Part shown: positions 31,317 to 34,054 of the stretch, piece by piece
How the letters are laid out: each line of letters starts with the position of its first letter
Position numbering within the stretch: the stretch's first letter is position 1
Assembly: GCA_002716585.1 (NCBI GenBank)
Contig: PBBL01000055.1
Coordinates: forward strand, 1 to 34,054
Direction: 5' to 3'
DNA length: 34,054 nucleotides
Source: Myxococcales bacterium
Lineage (GTDB): Bacteria > Myxococcota_A > Bradymonadia > Bradymonadales > GCA-2716585
Program-made: the position numbers and the translations under genes
Notes under the pieces: model-generated
Told to the model about the DNA's origin: nothing
Database searches by the model: none
Seen by the model: the letters and a program-made list of their open reading frames with translations, nothing else

Positions 31317-32476
31317 CCACCATCACCCAGGACACCACCCTCGCGCTCGCCGCCGGTCAACAGCAGCGGCCAGACTCCAACGACATCCCTGGCATCATCC
31401 AGGCCCTCACCGCAGGCGGCCACGATGACACGTCGGCCATGGAAGAGACGCCCGCCGGAGAGGTGACCTCCGAGACGACAACCTCCGAGGAAGCGCTCAC
31501 CGAGACCGCGCTCATCGACAATGCCCTCACCGACGAGGCGCCCCTTTTTCAAACGCCCCTCCAACCCACCTCGCCGCCTCCGCCGACGGGCACGCCTGCT
31601 CCGGCGGCGCGCAAGCCCCTCAGCTCCGACTCGATCACGTCGTTCAGGTGGCGCGCCGCGCGCTCATCCTGGGAGGAGCCTGAGGCCACCCCAAGCGACA
31701 AACCCACCGCGCAGGCCGAAGAAGCGCCCCTCGGCCCGATGCCCGACGGGATCCTCGGCATCATCGACGAGCTGCTGCGCGATCAACACACCCTGCTCCG
31801 CAGGCTGGAGGCCGGGCAGGGCCTCCCGACCATCGCCCGCGCCATGCTGCTCACGGTCGGGATCTGCGCGGTCGCCGTCGGCGCCTCCGTCGGCTTCTAC
31901 CGCGGCGGCGCCCAGATCCTCTACGCCGCGCTCAAGCTGCCGGTCGTCATCCTCATGACCGTCGCGATCTGCGCGCCGGTCTACTCCGCCCTCAAAGCCG
32001 CGCTGCAACAGAAGATGTCGATCGCGAGCGACTTCGCGCTGATCCTCTCCGCGCTGGCGCTGGCCTCCCTCGTCGCGATGTCGCTCGCGCCGCTGCTGCT
32101 GCTCGCCGCGTTCCAGACCATCGGCTACCACCACTTCATCCTGCTCGTGGTCGGGCTGTGCGGACTGGGCGGGGCGGTCGGCTACACCCTCTTCTTTCGA
32201 GGGATGCACCGCCAGGTGAGCAGCGAGATGAACCGCCGCCTCATCGCCGTCTCCGTCCTGATCGTGCTCGGGCTGGTCAGCACCCAGATGACCTGGATCA
32301 TGCGCCCCTACGTCGTCCGCCCGAAGACCGTCGAGACCCCCTTCCTGAGGCCGTTCGAGGGCAGCTTCATCGACGCCGTGCGCCGCTCGGTCGACTCCGC
32401 CCAGGGGATCTACCACACGGACCTCCCCACCCCGGACCCGCGCGCAGACCATGCCCAGCGGAGGGCGAGACGATGA
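31313..32476 (+). CDS. membrane protein with long acidic N-terminus, paralogous to its neighbour
   Basis: 387 residues. Residues 1-140 are disordered, rich in Thr, Glu, Ala and Pro, with a repeated ALTDEAP-like pattern; a helix (about 146-170) precedes the membrane. Five helices follow (about 177-195, 207-228, 238-266, 273-296, 308-330). YAALKLPVVILMT and TWIMRPYVVRP with a later FLRPFEGSF recall an uncharacterised family, sometimes labelled actin-binding WH2 protein in databases; that label comes from memory and I do not trust it as a function. The topology also recalls Yip1-type proteins. It starts and ends in ATGA overlaps with its neighbours. The soluble N-terminus probably faces the cytoplasm. 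Confidence 0.75.
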   Translation: MTTITQDTTLALAAGQQQRPDSNDIPGIIQALTAGGHDDTSAMEETPAGEVTSETTTSEEALTETALIDNALTDEAPLFQTPLQPTSPPPPTGTPAPAARKPLSSDSITSFRWRAARSSWEEPEATPSDKPTAQAEEAPLGPMPDGILGIIDELLRDQHTLLRRLEAGQGLPTIARAMLLTVGICAVAVGASVGFYRGGAQILYAALKLPVVILMTVAICAPVYSALKAALQQKMSIASDFALILSALALASLVAMSLAPLLLLAAFQTIGYHHFILLVVGLCGLGGAVGYTLFFRGMHRQVSSEMNRRLIAVSVLIVLGLVSTQMTWIMRPYVVRPKTVETPFLRPFEGSFIDAVRRSVDSAQGIYHTDLPTPDPRADHAQRRARR

Positions 32477-33168
32477 CCGCCACACCGCTGATCGCCCTCT
32501 ACGTCATCATCGGCCTCGGGTGCGCGGTGACGCTCTTCGCGACCCGTCGCCACGAGGCCCAGCTCGTGGACGGGCTGCTCCTGTTCACGCTGTGGCCCCT
32601 GTTCGGGCCGTTCGTCCTGACGCGCGGCGAGGAGTCGCCAGGTGGGAGCAGCCCACGGATGGGGCCCGCGCACGGGCTCGACCCGGAGGATCCAGACGAT
32701 CTGCTCGACGCCCTCCGCCGCGCAGGCGGTGGGCCGTTGGCGGCGCTCCTGCCCGACGTGGACGCGGGCCGTCAGCTCGCGCGGCGCCTCCAGGTCGCCC
32801 GCGAGCACGTCGCCGAGATCGACCGCCTCTTTCAGCTGGAGCAGTACAGCGAGGAGGCCGCGCTGGCTCGACAACGCGAGCTGCGCGACCGGGGCGACGA
32901 CCGCAGCGCCTCCATGATCGACAACCGGCTTCAGATCATACGTCGCCTCAGACGGATGCGAGAGCGCTTCAATCAGGAGATCCAGCAGATCCGCGAGACC
33001 CTCACCCAGCTCCAGATCCAGGCCGAGCTGGTCCGCATCGCGGGCACCGCCGATCGCGACACCCGGGACATGGTTGAGGATCTTGTCCAGCGTATTCAGG
33101 GACTTGAAGACGTCATGACCGAGGAGGAGGCCCTGTCGCTGAGCGACCCCTACGGCTCAAACCCGTAG
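32473..33168 (+). CDS. membrane-anchored coiled-coil protein, third gene of the operon
   Basis: 231 residues. One or two N-terminal hydrophobic helices (about 4-24, and a shorter one 32-49) anchor it. A Gly/Pro/Asp linker leads to a long charged helical region (about 98-215: LARRLQVAREHVAEIDRLFQ, then IIRRLRRMRERFNQEIQQIR and so on) with coiled-coil spacing. It ends in an acidic tail. It starts in an ATGA overlap and is therefore co-translated with the two membrane proteins. It converges on the sulfotransferase, overlapping 19 bases. The architecture suggests a cytoplasmic scaffold attached to a membrane complex formed by the two preceding proteins. Family not recognised. Confidence 0.75.
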   Translation: MTATPLIALYVIIGLGCAVTLFATRRHEAQLVDGLLLFTLWPLFGPFVLTRGEESPGGSSPRMGPAHGLDPEDPDDLLDALRRAGGGPLAALLPDVDAGRQLARRLQVAREHVAEIDRLFQLEQYSEEAALARQRELRDRGDDRSASMIDNRLQIIRRLRRMRERFNQEIQQIRETLTQLQIQAELVRIAGTADRDTRDMVEDLVQRIQGLEDVMTEEEALSLSDPYGSNP

Positions 33169-34054
33169 GCCTCGAAGACGTCCTTGAGCGACGCGTGGAT
33201 CTCCTCGCGCGTCAGGCCGTAGCCTTCGAGCGAGTAGGCGTGGGTGCTCTTGTAGTTCTTCGACACCTGGACCTCGCTGCGGAGCTTCGCCGCGTAGCCT
33301 GGGGAGGCCTCCATGCCAAAGTGCCCGTAGATCCGCTCCACCGTCTTGACGGGATCCGCGACCAGATCCTGGTACCGGATCGGCAACACGCGCTCAGGCG
33401 GGAGTTCTTGACACATGGCGAAGGCGTGGCGGTACATCGCGATCGCGATCCCCGCCAGCTGCCGGTGCTCAGGCGCCGATTCGCCGATGTCCGGCGAGTG
33501 GTTGACCCAGGGCGCCGAGAACATGCTGACGAATGAGGGGATCGCCTCGTAGGGGTGGCGCACCAGGTACACGATCCCGGCGCTGGGGAAGGCCTCCAGC
33601 AGCGTCCCGATGCGGCCGCTCGCCAGGACGTTCTTGCCCAGGAAGCGCCGCCCCCCCTGCGCGAAGACGTGGCGCCGGATGCAGTCCCGATAGTACGCCA
33701 CCACCTGTTGGCGCTCATCATCGGGCCAGTGGTCCAGCAACACCGCGGTCCTCAGCTCCTCGATAGCCGGCAGCCACAGGCAGAGGCCGATGCTCGCCTT
33801 CTGGAACACGAACAGCGCCTCATCCTCCTCCGTGTTCCGCATCCCGACCGAGTGGATCCCGTCCCAGAAGGGCATGATCGCGTCGTCGAAGCGCTCCAGC
33901 AGCCTGGACAGCTCCCCCCCTGCGTACCGCCGGTCCAGCTGCGCCGCCAGCTCGCCCAGCTTCGAGACCGTCACGCTGGGCAGGATCGTCTGGTAGAGCT
34001 TGTGGCTCGCGAAGCGCTCCTCATCCAACCAGAGCAGGTTGTTGCAGGTAGGTC
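33150..34054 (-). CDS. sulfotransferase family protein, partial at window end
   Basis: 301 codons are present; the gene enters from the right edge, so the N-terminus with the 5'-phosphosulfate loop is missing. Visible: FLGKNVLASGRIGTLLEAFPSAGIVYLVRHPYEAIPSFVSMF, in the usual order for the 3'-phosphate-binding part of the PAPS-dependent Sulfotransfer_3 family, then LPIRYQDLVADPVKTVERIYGHFGM, also typical. These enzymes move sulfate from PAPS to carbohydrates, lipids or other small molecules. No signal peptide can be judged. Its stop (33150-33152) lies within the convergent membrane-operon gene. A TTG at 34028 is not the start, since the frame runs on to the edge. Confidence 0.85.
   Translation of the reverse strand, partial: PTCNNLLWLDEERFASHKLYQTILPSVTVSKLGELAAQLDRRYAGGELSRLLERFDDAIMPFWDGIHSVGMRNTEEDEALFVFQKASIGLCLWLPAIEELRTAVLLDHWPDDERQQVVAYYRDCIRRHVFAQGGRRFLGKNVLASGRIGTLLEAFPSAGIVYLVRHPYEAIPSFVSMFSAPWVNHSPDIGESAPEHRQLAGIAIAMYRHAFAMCQELPPERVLPIRYQDLVADPVKTVERIYGHFGMEASPGYAAKLRSEVQVSKNYKSTHAYSLEGYGLTREEIHASLKDVFEAYGFEP

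Overview
This is a GC-rich (roughly two thirds G+C) stretch of bacterial chromosome with dense genes on both strands. It reads like a member of the Myxococcota or a neighbouring deltaproteobacterial lineage. The strongest clue is a secreted protein (26468-28219) that ends in a MYXO-CTERM-like sorting tail (Cys pair, hydrophobic stretch, Arg cluster) after a thrombospondin type 3 calcium repeat. A lone LptF/G-type permease and a signal-peptide beta-barrel candidate show a Gram-negative envelope. No rRNA, tRNA, CRISPR array, insertion sequence or phage gene was found, so this looks like ordinary chromosome with many lineage-specific genes rather than an island.

Layout. 66-4022: a DUF1295 membrane enzyme facing an alpha/beta hydrolase, then a cation diffusion facilitator and a TerB-like protein with an acidic repeat tail. 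4038-5743: a promoter, a large palindrome and a coupled lipoprotein pair; the second lipoprotein has a CHAP/NlpC-like fold but no catalytic cysteine. 5763-17232, all leftward: a SEC-C protein, dnaX, ssb, a glycosyltransferase-like membrane protein, a one-TM protein, an OPT transporter, an LptF/G permease and rpsA (ribosomal protein S1). 17746-20702: a coupled pair of unrecognised genes, the second carrying an eight-blade PQQ-type propeller. 20869-22638: a metallophosphoesterase and a probable outer-membrane barrel. 22608-25479: a PhaR-like regulator, a putative zinc metallopeptidase, and a small ferredoxin coupled to a short unknown protein with an apparent CTG start. 25492-28219: an SDR epimerase-like protein and the MYXO-CTERM protein, overlapping. 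28365-30642: an OmpR-type two-component system. 30783-33168: three genes joined by ATGA overlaps, the first two encoding related polytopic membrane proteins. 33150 to the window end: a sulfotransferase cut by the window edge.

The housekeeping core (dnaX, ssb, rpsA, LptF/G) is conventional. The best candidates for undescribed biology are the three-gene membrane operon (30783-33168) and the cytosolic propeller pair (17746-20702). A second theme is degenerate active sites: a CHAP-like lipoprotein without Cys, an SDR with YxxxR, and a secreted protein with QETLH where HExxH might be expected. Regulatory DNA is unusually legible: matches to sigma-70 promoters precede ssb, rpsA, the OPT gene and the MYXO-CTERM gene, and several palindromes sit in leaders. 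All family names rest on motif recognition by eye; no search was run.
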